Assembly (NCBI GenBank): GCA_030427255.1
Contig: JAUHWY010000022.1
Span: 1-58,563 of the forward strand
DNA from: Bacteroidia bacterium
GTDB taxonomy: Bacteria > Bacteroidota > Bacteroidia > CAIKAF01
Length of the DNA stretch: 58,563 nt
Direction: 5' to 3'
The first letter of the stretch is position 1, and the number at the start of each line of letters is the position of its first letter. Under the pieces are notes generated by a model. That model saw nothing but the letters and a program-made list of their open reading frames with translations, made no database searches and was not told the DNA's origin. This document shows positions 34,001 to 40,656 of the stretch, one piece after another. Both the position numbers and the translations under genes were made by a program.

Positions 34001-34595
34001 AATCTTGGAGTTGACGGGTATTTCCATCGGGTTGCACGGGAATGTTCTCGTCGGTAATGGCCGCCTCAATGCCTATATCCTCGTTGAGCATTCCGCTTAA
34101 TTGCAAATTAAAGGAAGATAGTAAAGTGGCATCGGTGGCGCTTCCAAAAGCTACTCCACGGGTCAAGCTTCCCGATTTGCGGAGCTGACCGTTATTGCCC
34201 ATGAGTCGGTCGACCAAATCCGGTTCGGGCTGATTAAGAATTCTAAAGTCGGGGAAAGGGTTGGAGTCAACGGGTACCGGATTCCAATATGGGTCGCGTA
34301 AGGTATCGTATAGACGAAAAGGCAGTACCCTAAAGCTAACCCAAAGGGTGTCTTTCAATTCCCTGGGCAAGCACCATTGATTGTTGGCCAAATCCAAGGT
34401 CCAGTCTTGAGATGCCGGGCTTAAAAGTCCGGGCTTGGGTCCTGTGACCAAAGTCCCCGGCATAAGGTTTAGGCTGTCGCCCACACAAGATTGACCCGGC
34501 AACAGGCGCAAGGTGCGCAAAGAGCTTTGCGCATGCCCTTGAATAAAGACCAGCATCCAAAGCATGGAGACATAAAAAAAGAGAGCGGCTCTCAT
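31044..34595 (-). CDS. Large outer-membrane beta-barrel protein of unknown function
   Basis: The ATG at 34595 (MRAALFFYVSMLW...) gives a normal signal peptide ending IQGHAQ; the frame is open 9 codons further upstream. The 1183-aa chain is almost wholly beta-rich, with alternating aromatic strands (for example AALKFMPKGWSLDWQ and VRWSFHKYWTLETEGR) and a final LATAQLRAFF strand ending in Phe, typical of outer-membrane barrels. An N-terminal region of about 150 residues contains two Cys. I see no TonB-plug or SprA signature. It stands alone upstream of tRNA-Arg on the opposite strand. The function is unknown. Confidence 0.7.
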   Translation of the reverse strand: MRAALFFYVSMLWMLVFIQGHAQSSLRTLRLLPGQSCVGDSLNLMPGTLVTGPKPGLLSPASQDWTLDLANNQWCLPRELKDTLWVSFRVLPFRLYDTLRDPYWNPVPVDSNPFPDFRILNQPEPDLVDRLMGNNGQLRKSGSLTRGVAFGSATDATLLSSFNLQLSGMLNEDIGIEAAITDENIPVQPDGNTRQLQDFDQIYVRLHKDEHSLTAGDFWLNPLPGYFLVLRKRGQGLMASTKIPNRLLGKSWPQGAQEVRAAGAVSRGKFRRQEFQGQEGNLGPYRLNGNDGESFIIILSGSEAVYVDGQKMTRGQDYDYIIDYNTAELQFTSKRMITKDNRIVVEFEYADRRYQRWMVQAGHAWDLGSVRTSLQFFTEFDDGNSPVNTSLSEEDKALLAAAGDSSLQALSSTADSVGYSPDELRYKKVDSLVNGTSYPIFVISTDPQTALWRVRFSYVGPGNGDYEPVATESNGRVYGWVAPNSDGSSTGSYAPVEPLVAPRLQQMLVLGAQSTQGPWRWKVEAALSHFDQNRFSDLDAADNQGYAYRLELSRPIALTKLWGDSLILEPSLGMEQVDRHFRPFIRFRSVEFERDWNLVNRNNPNQVLERQLEGIDYLPQAGIRLKNGAQELSYQMHLYEKGNSFSGLRQKAALKFMPKGWSLDWQGSSTRTQDQVWEGLFLRQNWALTKSWKFFALGAKGENEVNPQRLLNSDSLLASSYTFHDVEGWFGSGDSSRLSWRMFYRWRLDELPDATELREASVAHHAGMQAAIKGAKGNRLDLTVTWRELNILDSSLTNVQAASNILTRADYQASWFKQAIKLDLFYETGAGLENQRDYQFIPSLNGLGDFVWIDYNNDGLQARDEFEPRSGTVTGTDGLSYVRVWLPTNEYVRAWFNRFTGQLNLRSPAAWKKKESAWWKRALHRASSQTVFRTDRKTATDLPTEVLNPLPPDIRDTNLLSIQYQFRQSLYWNRFGGDLSLEYTWQEQMRQSLLSGGRELQSQAGHLGRVRWSFHKYWTLETEGRLGNRSRRADLLRNREFELKEASVEPKLWFQPGVRWRAGLSFNYTERLNQAFESAGIVQEGGEMAQMFQPAAEVKWNDPGKGSVELRLRYIYNVFDGPEQSPLQFEMLESLVPGSNFTWGLTVLRSLGDNLQLTVQYEGRQSPGNPTVHLATAQLRAFF

Positions 34596-34703
34596 GGCTA
34601 AAACCAAAGGTACATCAAGCATGGGATTTGAAGCAAGCTAGTGGCACAAGCTTGCCATGGCAGGCTTCCTTGGCTGAGCAAAAAAAGATTTAGCCAAGCT
34701 TTG

Positions 34704-34711
34704 TATCTTTG
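34704..34711 (+). promoter_or_regulatory. -7 box for tRNA-Arg
   Basis: TATCTTTG is a perfect TAnnTTTG box 27 bases upstream of the tRNA. No clear -33 TTTG at the usual spacing. Confidence 0.6.
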
Positions 34712-34738
34712 CCCACCGATAAGCGTTGCTCATCGATT

Positions 34739-34810
34739 GGCTCCATAGTTCAAGGGATAGAATAGAAGTTTCCTAAACTTTAGATCCAGGTTCGAGTCCT
34801 GGTGGAGCCA
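34739..34810 (+). tRNA. tRNA-Arg, anticodon CCT
   Basis: The acceptor arm GGCTCCA pairs with TGGAGCC, followed by discriminator A at 34810. The D stem is GTTC/GAAT. The anticodon stem GAAGT/ACTTT closes the 7-base loop TTCCTAA with anticodon CCT. The T arm is CCAGG-TTCGAGT-CCTGG. The terminal CCA is not encoded. Confidence 0.95.
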
Positions 34811-34984
34811 CAACATTGTACACGCCCGAAATAAACCATCTCGTAAGCCGCAAAAGGCGTATCCATTTAAATGGTGTAAAGTTGATTGCTTTCCCAAACA
34901 GCAATCGTTGAATCGGGCTCCCCCCAAATGGGAAACCAAACTCTAGTTGATTGATTATAAGAAACTTATTTTTAGTTCAAAGTG

Positions 34985-35015
34985 TTGTTTTGTATGTTTC
35001 TTCTATCTAAGTTTG
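34985..35015 (+). promoter_or_regulatory. Promoter of lipoprotein gene 35041
   Basis: TTG at 34985 and TAAGTTTG at 35008 are separated by 20 bases, a good Bacteroidota -33/-7 pair, placing the start of transcription about 20 bases before the ATG. Confidence 0.65.
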
Positions 35016-35040
35016 GTATAGAATTGAACATTATTTTACT

Positions 35041-35433
35041 ATGAAAACATCTTTCCTGTGCATTGCAGCATCTGCAGCGCTTCTTTTTGCCTCATGCGGC
35101 CAAAGTAAAACCGAAATCCTTCAAGACGGACCGTGGAATGTGGATGAAGTTTTGGTAGACGGCGAAGATGTAACTCCCGACCAAGCTACCTGGACCTTTA
35201 ATGAAGGAGGCACTTTTACTCAGAGTTCCCCGGATATGGACCCCCAATCGGGAACCTATACCTTCAATGAAGAAACCGACGAGCTTTCTATGAATGTTGA
35301 GATGAACAGCATTCAAGCGACCCTTAGCGCTACTTTGACTGTTTTGGAGTCAAACACCATGTCCGGAACCGGCAATGTTAGTGTTTTGGGGTTGAATGTG
35401 GCTACATTTAGTGCCAAAGCCAGCCGCCCTTAA
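35041..35433 (+). CDS. Small lipoprotein, tandem paralogue 1
   Basis: This 130-aa protein has a lipoprotein signal (LLFASC, Cys 19) followed by GQSKTEILQDGPWNVDEV. The mature beta-rich domain of about 110 residues resembles lipocalin-like Bacteroidota lipoproteins. It is paralogous to the next gene (35741-36127): both have SKTEILQDGPW, a FNE/WFFLENGxF segment, G.YTFNE...ELS and a final ASRP. A strong terminator follows, so the two genes are transcribed separately. The function is unknown. Confidence 0.85.
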   Translation: MKTSFLCIAASAALLFASCGQSKTEILQDGPWNVDEVLVDGEDVTPDQATWTFNEGGTFTQSSPDMDPQSGTYTFNEETDELSMNVEMNSIQATLSATLTVLESNTMSGTGNVSVLGLNVATFSAKASRP

Positions 35434-35455
35434 GCTTTCGCCCCCTATTTTGGAC

Positions 35456-35484
35456 GGCAAACCGGCTTCGGTTTGCCGTTTTTG
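35456..35484 (+). terminator. Rho-independent terminator
   Basis: GGCAAACCG-GCTT-CGGTTTGCC is a perfect 9-bp stem with a 4-base loop followed by GTTTTTG, 22 bases after the lipoprotein stop. Confidence 0.9.
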
Positions 35485-35493
35485 TTTATGCAC

Positions 35494-35645
35494 TTCATAA
35501 AATGGCCTCCCGGCCCCTACAGAGGACCCGCCGCAGCCAAGTGCCCCGGGAACTGCAGGCCTGCCGAAGCCCCAAATCCCTTTGGGGATCTCGGTCAGGC
35601 CGCAGATCCCGGCACTTGGCAAGGCTGGCCGATGCAAAGGGCCGG
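35494..35645 (-). repeat. GC-rich long hairpin (family B-like)
   Basis: Non-coding. GCCAAGTGCC, GGGA, CTGC and GGCCTG at 35537-35566 pair in order with CAGGCC, GCAG, TCCC and GGCACTTGGC at 35598-35623; the apex is CCCCAAATCCCTTTGGGG. It separates two paralogous lipoprotein genes. The GTCCTC flank on the reverse strand weakly suggests membership of family B. Confidence 0.6.
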
Positions 35646-35740
35646 ATACGGAGCAAATTCCAATAGATGGGAAGGCCCAAAGCTTGGTGCAACGAAAAAC
35701 CAATTTTGGACATCTATGTTTTGTATTTAAAATCGGACAC

Positions 35741-36127
35741 ATGCGTAGCGTACTTTTACTTTCTGCCCTCGGATTTTTTTTGGCGTCCTGCTCCTCCAGC
35801 AAAACAGAAATTTTGCAAGATGGCCCTTGGATTGTGGAATCTGCCGGTCTGGAGGGGGTTGAATTCACCCCGCAAGGCACTCAGTGGTTTTTCTTGGAAA
35901 ATGGGATTTTTCGGCAAATGGATCCGAATACCGGCACCACCGAAGGCAGCTATACTTTTAACGAAGATCTTAACGAATTGAGTCTAAATATTGATTTCAA
36001 TGGGCTTTCGGCCAATATTGACCTTACCCTTTCGGCCTTGGACGACAACCTTATGGTGGGTTCCGGTCCGCTGTCTGCGCTTAATTTTCCGATTGGGACG
36101 GTAACCGTAGAGGCTAGTCGGCCATAA
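35741..36127 (+). CDS. Small lipoprotein, tandem paralogue 2
   Basis: The open frame begins at 35582, but the ATG at 35741 gives a proper lipoprotein signal (ALGFFLASC, Cys 17) and 128 aa. The mature domain repeats the features of the upstream paralogue: SKTEILQDGPW, an aromatic WFFLENGIF strand, GSYTFNEDLNELSLN, and the end VEASRP. A TATTTAAA/TTTTG pair just upstream may be its promoter. The tandem arrangement implies a duplication, later split by the GC-rich hairpin. The function is unknown. Confidence 0.8.
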   Translation: MRSVLLLSALGFFLASCSSSKTEILQDGPWIVESAGLEGVEFTPQGTQWFFLENGIFRQMDPNTGTTEGSYTFNEDLNELSLNIDFNGLSANIDLTLSALDDNLMVGSGPLSALNFPIGTVTVEASRP

Positions 36128-36190
36128 TTCAATCCATCAATTGAACATTTTTAACAGGGCGAATTGCAGAACATTCTGCAACTTTACCCC

Positions 36191-37549
36191 ATGAGAACGC
36201 TGCCGGTTTTATGGCTGAGTCTAAGCATGATGTTGGCTCTTGGGCTTGGAGCACAGAGCTCGGAGCCCCTGACACTGAACAAATGTTTGGCGCTGGCCAA
36301 AGAAAACAACATCAATCTGCGCCAGATTCAATGGCAAAGGGCACAAGCCAAAGCCAATTTGACACAATCTTGGGCTAGGCTGTTTCCTACTTTGAACATT
36401 TCTACCAGCGCTTCTGAAAATTTCGGACTCAATTTCGACCCCAACTCACTTACCCTACAATCGAGCAATTACACCAGCATGTCGTTGGGGGCCAGCAGCA
36501 CCCTGAATGTATTCGATGGATTGCAACGCTACCATACCATTCGATCGGGCAGCAGCAGTTACAAAGCTGCCCAATTGGATTTTCAGCAAGCTTTAGACGA
36601 CTTGTACCTAAATGTGGCTGACTTGTTTTTGCAAGTAGTTTTTGCAGAAGAACGATTGTCGATTGCCCAAAAACAGCTGGAATTGTTAGAAGCACAGGTG
36701 GAACGCACCCAATTGCTCTATGAGAGCGGCAGTTTGGTTAAAGGAGAATACCTGAGCATGAAAGCCCAAGCCGCAAGTCAAGAAACCCAAGTAATTACGG
36801 CTCAAAACGCACTAAATATTGCCAAGCTTTCGCTAGCTCAAGCCCTAAATATCGAGGATACCCAGCCCGACATTCAACGTCCGGATTTTGGGGCCTTGCA
36901 GTTGCCCAAACCCACGGCCTTGCCTGCCGCCCAACTGGTGTATGAAGAGGCCGTAGGCATAAGACCTGCGGTGGAGGCAGCAGGCTTTCGGGTAGATGCC
37001 CGGCGCTACGATTTGGCCACCAGCCGCGGCGCTTACCTGCCCAACTTGAATTTTAATGCCAACATGGGAACCGTCTATTCCGAATTGAGGAAACAAAATC
37101 CTTTTGACCCGACCTCTCCTCCTATTCCCCTTGGTGAACAACTTCGACAAAACAACGCTCAGACCTTGAGTTTTGGCCTAAGCATTCCCATTTTTAATGG
37201 GTTGAGCGTTCGGACCCAGGTGCAACAGGCAAAAATTGGACTGGAAACGGCCAAGCTGAATCTTGAAAACGAAAAACTTCAGCTCAAAAACACCATTTTC
37301 AGAGCCTATGCGGATGCGCAAGCAGCCTATGCGGTATACCGTGCCAATTTGGAAAATGCGGCAGCTCTCGAAGAAGCCTTCACCTATGCTCAGGAACGCT
37401 TTGAACTGCAGGCCACTCAGCCGGTAGAATACAACGATGCGGCAACTCGTTTGTTCAATGCAAAAGCCGAACTGCTCATTGCCGAGTTTGATTATATTTT
37501 TAAAACCCTGGTGCTAGAATTTTACCGGGGCAAACGTTACGACTTTTAA
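36191..37549 (+). CDS. TolC family outer-membrane efflux protein
   Basis: The ATG at 36191 gives a signal peptide (MRTLPVLWLSLSMMLALGLGAQ), preferred over a TTG nine codons upstream; 452 aa. Two OEP repeats are visible, each with long heptad-rich helices (LNKCLALAKENNINLRQIQW; QVQQAKIGLETAKLNLENEK) and Ser/Gly-rich barrel strands (LSFGLSIPIFNG). It forms the outer-membrane channel of a tripartite exporter or efflux pump. It is followed after three bases by an HlyD-type adaptor, so the two are co-expressed; no RND or ABC inner-membrane component is in the window. Confidence 0.92.
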   Translation: MRTLPVLWLSLSMMLALGLGAQSSEPLTLNKCLALAKENNINLRQIQWQRAQAKANLTQSWARLFPTLNISTSASENFGLNFDPNSLTLQSSNYTSMSLGASSTLNVFDGLQRYHTIRSGSSSYKAAQLDFQQALDDLYLNVADLFLQVVFAEERLSIAQKQLELLEAQVERTQLLYESGSLVKGEYLSMKAQAASQETQVITAQNALNIAKLSLAQALNIEDTQPDIQRPDFGALQLPKPTALPAAQLVYEEAVGIRPAVEAAGFRVDARRYDLATSRGAYLPNLNFNANMGTVYSELRKQNPFDPTSPPIPLGEQLRQNNAQTLSFGLSIPIFNGLSVRTQVQQAKIGLETAKLNLENEKLQLKNTIFRAYADAQAAYAVYRANLENAAALEEAFTYAQERFELQATQPVEYNDAATRLFNAKAELLIAEFDYIFKTLVLEFYRGKRYDF

Positions 37550-37552
37550 ACC

Positions 37553-38848
37553 ATGCTGCACCTAAACCCACTTATTCCGGTATCCCTATCCTTAGTGCTG
37601 TTAAGTGCCTGCGGTGGCGGCGGCGGCACTCAAGTTTATGCAGATAAAGCCGAGGCCCGCACCATAATTGAAACCATTTCAGCCTCCGGAAAAATTCAAC
37701 CCGAAGTAGAGGTTAAGATTTCTTCCGACGTGTCCGGCGAAATTGTGTCCCTCTTTGTTCAAGAAGGCGACTCGGTGCAAGAAGGCCAGCTGTTGCTTGA
37801 AATTGACCCGGAAATTTATGCCTCGGAAACGGACCGAATGCAAGCTATGGTGCAGCAGGCCGAGTCTAATTTAGCCTCTGCTGAGGCACGGCTTAAACAG
37901 TCACAAGCTCAATGGGTGCAAGCGCAGGCAGCATTTAAACGAAGCAAAAGCTTGTATGCCAAAGAGGCCATTTCCACCGCTGAATGGGAGCAGGCTCAAG
38001 CCAATTACGAAGTGGCGCAAAGCGAAGTGAAGGCCGCCCAGGAAGCCACAGAAGGAGCCAAATACAACGTAGAAAGCGCGCAAGCTTCCCTTAAAGCAGC
38101 CACTGAAAACCTAACCCGCACCCGTATCCTTGCCCCTATGGACGGAGTGGTTTCGAGGTTGGTGGTAGAAAAGGGCGAACGTGTGGTAGGAACCGCCCAG
38201 ATGACCGGGACCGAAATGCTGCGTGTAGCCAACCTAAGCAATATGGAGGTGAGTGTAGAAGTAAACGAAAACGACATCATAAAAGTAAGTTTGGGCGATA
38301 CCGCATTTATTGAAGTGGACGCCTACACGAATCGGCAGTTTGCGGGTGTAGTTACTTCCATTGCAAATTCACCGGTGGCAAACGCTGCTGCATTGTCGAC
38401 CGATGAGGTGACCAATTTTGAAGTTAAGATTCGGATTTTGCGCAGCTCGTATCAGGATTTATTGCAGGGGCAAAACTCCCGAATGTCTCCCTTTAGACCC
38501 GGCATGTCGGCCTCGGTAGACATCCGTACCGAGCGCAAAGAAAATGTGCTGTCGGTGCCTGTGGGAGCGGTAACGGCAAGAGCGGACTCATCAACAGGAA
38601 GTGGAAGGTCTACCTACAAAGAATTTGTTTTTCTTATTGATTCCGGGAAAGTAAGCTTGGTAGAAGTAAAAACCGGGATTCAAGACCTCAAGTTTATTGA
38701 AATTTCTGAGGGGCTTAAGGCCGGCGATCAAATTGTGGCGGGTCCTTACGAAGCCATTTCCAAAACATTACGGAACGGAGACCCTGTAGAAGTAATGGAT
38801 CAAGAAAGCTTTTACAATCAGTTTATGACCATGCCGGGGCAGCCATGA
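37553..38848 (+). CDS. HlyD/AcrA-family periplasmic adaptor (efflux)
   Basis: This 431-aa lipoprotein has a signal ending VLLSAC (Cys 20), followed by a Gly-rich tether. The lipoyl half GEIVSLFVQEGDSVQEGQLLLEID, a long coiled-coil hairpin (about 90-190), the second lipoyl half RILAPMDGVVSRLVVEKGERV, a beta-barrel, and a membrane-proximal domain are in the usual order. It links the TolC-like channel to an inner-membrane pump that is not encoded here. Its stop overlaps the tsaB start by four bases. Confidence 0.92.
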   Translation: MLHLNPLIPVSLSLVLLSACGGGGGTQVYADKAEARTIIETISASGKIQPEVEVKISSDVSGEIVSLFVQEGDSVQEGQLLLEIDPEIYASETDRMQAMVQQAESNLASAEARLKQSQAQWVQAQAAFKRSKSLYAKEAISTAEWEQAQANYEVAQSEVKAAQEATEGAKYNVESAQASLKAATENLTRTRILAPMDGVVSRLVVEKGERVVGTAQMTGTEMLRVANLSNMEVSVEVNENDIIKVSLGDTAFIEVDAYTNRQFAGVVTSIANSPVANAAALSTDEVTNFEVKIRILRSSYQDLLQGQNSRMSPFRPGMSASVDIRTERKENVLSVPVGAVTARADSSTGSGRSTYKEFVFLIDSGKVSLVEVKTGIQDLKFIEISEGLKAGDQIVAGPYEAISKTLRNGDPVEVMDQESFYNQFMTMPGQP

Positions 38849-39495
38849 TACTGCTTTTAGACACCAGCGGTCCGGTTTGTCGTTGCGGCATTGCCAATGA
38901 TTCAGAGCTGTTGATTTGGGAAGAAATCCATGAGCCGATGGCCCATGGTGAAAGGCTTGCTCCTATGGTTCAGCAGCAGTTGGCGCAGGCAAATGAAAAG
39001 CTCAGCGCCATAGCCTTGGTAAGTGGCCCCGGCTCATATACCGGTCTGCGTATTGGTGCCGGCCTAGCTAAGGGCTTGGCCTATGGACTCCACCTCCCAA
39101 TGTATGCGCTGCCCATGACGGAAGTGTTGGCATTGGCGGCATTGCCTTTGGTTCAAGAGCCGGGCTTAATTCAGCCGGTGATAGATGCCCGACGCATGGA
39201 AGTGTATACGGCACGGTTCAACAACCGGGGAGAACGCTTAAGTGAGGACGAAGCTTTGGTGATTGAGGACTCCTTTTTTGAGGAGCCAAAATATTTGATA
39301 GGCGATGGGGTGCCAAAGATCCGTGAGGAGTTTGGGGAGAAAAAGGGCATACATTACCTTGAACTTCCTCCGCTGGGCCCTGCCATGCGGCTAGCGGCCT
39401 TAAAGGCTGTAGAACATAGAAATCCTATAGATACGGCTTATTGGGAACCGCACTATCTAAAAACCTTTCAACCCGGCCCCAAGCGATCGGCTTAG
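38845..39495 (+). CDS. tsaB: tRNA threonylcarbamoyladenosine biosynthesis protein TsaB
   Basis: This 216-aa protein starts MILLLDTSGPVCRCGIA and carries the family signature ALVSGPGSYTGLRIGAGLAKGLAYG (split across about residues 55-80) and IDARRMEVYTARF. TsaB is the non-catalytic partner of TsaD in making t6A37 in tRNA. It overlaps the adaptor gene by four bases upstream and the convergent ytxJ-like gene by four bases downstream. The length is standard. Confidence 0.95.
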   Translation: MILLLDTSGPVCRCGIANDSELLIWEEIHEPMAHGERLAPMVQQQLAQANEKLSAIALVSGPGSYTGLRIGAGLAKGLAYGLHLPMYALPMTEVLALAALPLVQEPGLIQPVIDARRMEVYTARFNNRGERLSEDEALVIEDSFFEEPKYLIGDGVPKIREEFGEKKGIHYLELPPLGPAMRLAALKAVEHRNPIDTAYWEPHYLKTFQPGPKRSA

Positions 39496-39866
39496 GCCAC
39501 TTGCAAAGCCATTAAAGCTTCGGGTTCAATCAAATGGTGGCTTGCGTCAAAGACCAGTTTTCCTTTGTGAAACACCAACACTTGAGGAGAAGCGTGCGGA
39601 ATCCCGGAGGCTTGAGTTATGGCATCGGTCACCGGTCGGTAGGCGATTAAATCCAAATAATGCAAATCGTAGGTGTTGGCTAAGGCCTCTTCTTGGGCGA
39701 GGATTCGATGCCAAGCCATAGAGGAGATGGAGCACCGGGTGCTGTGTTTAAATACCAGTTGTGGACGTTCCTGAGAGGCGTCCAAGACCTCTTGAACTTG
39801 GGTGGTTTCGTTTAAAATATGCCAATGTGCTGAAAGCCCTTGCTGCTTTCGTCTAAAAAAAATCAT
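39492..39866 (-). CDS. ytxJ: YtxJ-like bacillithiol-system thioredoxin-fold protein
   Basis: This 124-aa protein has a thioredoxin-like fold with the single-Cys active site KHSTRCSISSMA (about residues 40-51) and the cis-Pro region SGIPHASPQVLVF. YtxJ proteins are linked to bacillithiol redox metabolism and are common in Bacteroidota. It is convergent with tsaB, overlapping by four bases. The divergent cytosine deaminase gene shares its upstream region. Confidence 0.88.
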   Translation of the reverse strand: MIFFRRKQQGLSAHWHILNETTQVQEVLDASQERPQLVFKHSTRCSISSMAWHRILAQEEALANTYDLHYLDLIAYRPVTDAITQASGIPHASPQVLVFHKGKLVFDASHHLIEPEALMALQVA

Positions 39867-39876
39867 AAATCACAGG

Positions 39877-39884
39877 TACATTTG
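39877..39884 (+). promoter_or_regulatory. -7 box of cytosine deaminase gene
   Basis: TACATTTG matches TAnnTTTG, 49 bases before the ATG at 39933. The expected -33 region is a run of A, so a canonical -33 is missing. Confidence 0.5.
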
Positions 39885-39932
39885 CTTCCCATAAATTTAC
39901 ATAAATTTAAACTAGCCCGTAAATCAAGCCTT

Positions 39933-40373
39933 ATGAAAGCAGACATGCACATGCAAGAAGCCATTCGCCAAGCCAAAAAAAGTCTGAACGAGGGAGGCAT
40001 CCCCATAGGCTCGGTTTTGGTAAAAGAGGGAGTGGCCATTGCGGCCGGCCACAACCAACGCGTACAGTTAAACAACCCCATTTTGCATGGCGAAATGGAC
40101 TGCCTGACCCAAGCCGGTCGTTTAGGAAGTTTCCACGACACCACCATTTACTCCACGCTCATGCCTTGTTACATGTGTGCAGGCACTATTGTACAGTTTG
40201 GGATAAAAAAAGTAATTGTAGGGGAGTCGCGCAATTTTGAGGGAGCCCGCGCATTTATGGAATCGCATGGGGTAGAAGTGGTGGATTTGGATTTGCCGGA
40301 GTGCATTGGCATGATGGAGGAGTTTATAAAAGAGAAGCCGGAGCTATGGAATGAGGATATTGGAAAGCCCTGA
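39933..40373 (+). CDS. Cytosine deaminase, fungal (Fcy1) type
   Basis: The ATG at 39933 follows the promoter at 39877 and gives 146 aa; an upstream frame to 39840 overlaps the promoter and is ignored. Zinc motifs are HGEMDC (H-x-E) and TLMPCYMCAGT (P-C-x2-C). The chain closely follows the yeast enzyme: QAGRLGSFHDTTIYSTL, VVGESRNF-like GESRNFEGA, and the C-terminal FIKEKPELWNEDIG. It should deaminate cytosine to uracil for pyrimidine salvage. Bacterial CodA is unrelated in fold, so this is the less common type in bacteria. Confidence 0.85.
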   Translation: MKADMHMQEAIRQAKKSLNEGGIPIGSVLVKEGVAIAAGHNQRVQLNNPILHGEMDCLTQAGRLGSFHDTTIYSTLMPCYMCAGTIVQFGIKKVIVGESRNFEGARAFMESHGVEVVDLDLPECIGMMEEFIKEKPELWNEDIGKP

Positions 40374-40593
40374 AAGGCTGTCGTACCCTAGCCTTGAAAA
40401 AGCAGCTCTACAGGGCATCTTTGGTTACTAGGAATGGGGAAGGGTAGCAAATCGCCCAAAAAGACTTTTCTAAACACCCAAACAGACTAACCAAAAAATG
40501 GCTGGACAATAAAACCTCGGCTTAATAGCCTTAAAGGACAAGCTTTGACAAAACGCCAAAAAGCGAGACAGATATTTCGGTTTGACTGTTTAC

Positions 40594-40601
40594 TATCTTT
40601 G
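40594..40601 (+). promoter_or_regulatory. -7 box of bacteriophytochrome operon
   Basis: TATCTTTG lies 63 bases before the chosen ATG at 40657. Transcription should start near 40608, so a frame opening at 40582 cannot be used. Confidence 0.6.
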
Positions 40602-40656
40602 CCTGATAGTTTTAAGTATGTTTAATACATGCCATATTCAAACCAAGACTCCCAAA

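Noticed and set aside
40582-40656. N-terminal extension of the phytochrome kinase
   Set aside because: It includes the -7 box at 40594 and would displace the chromophore Cys from its usual position.
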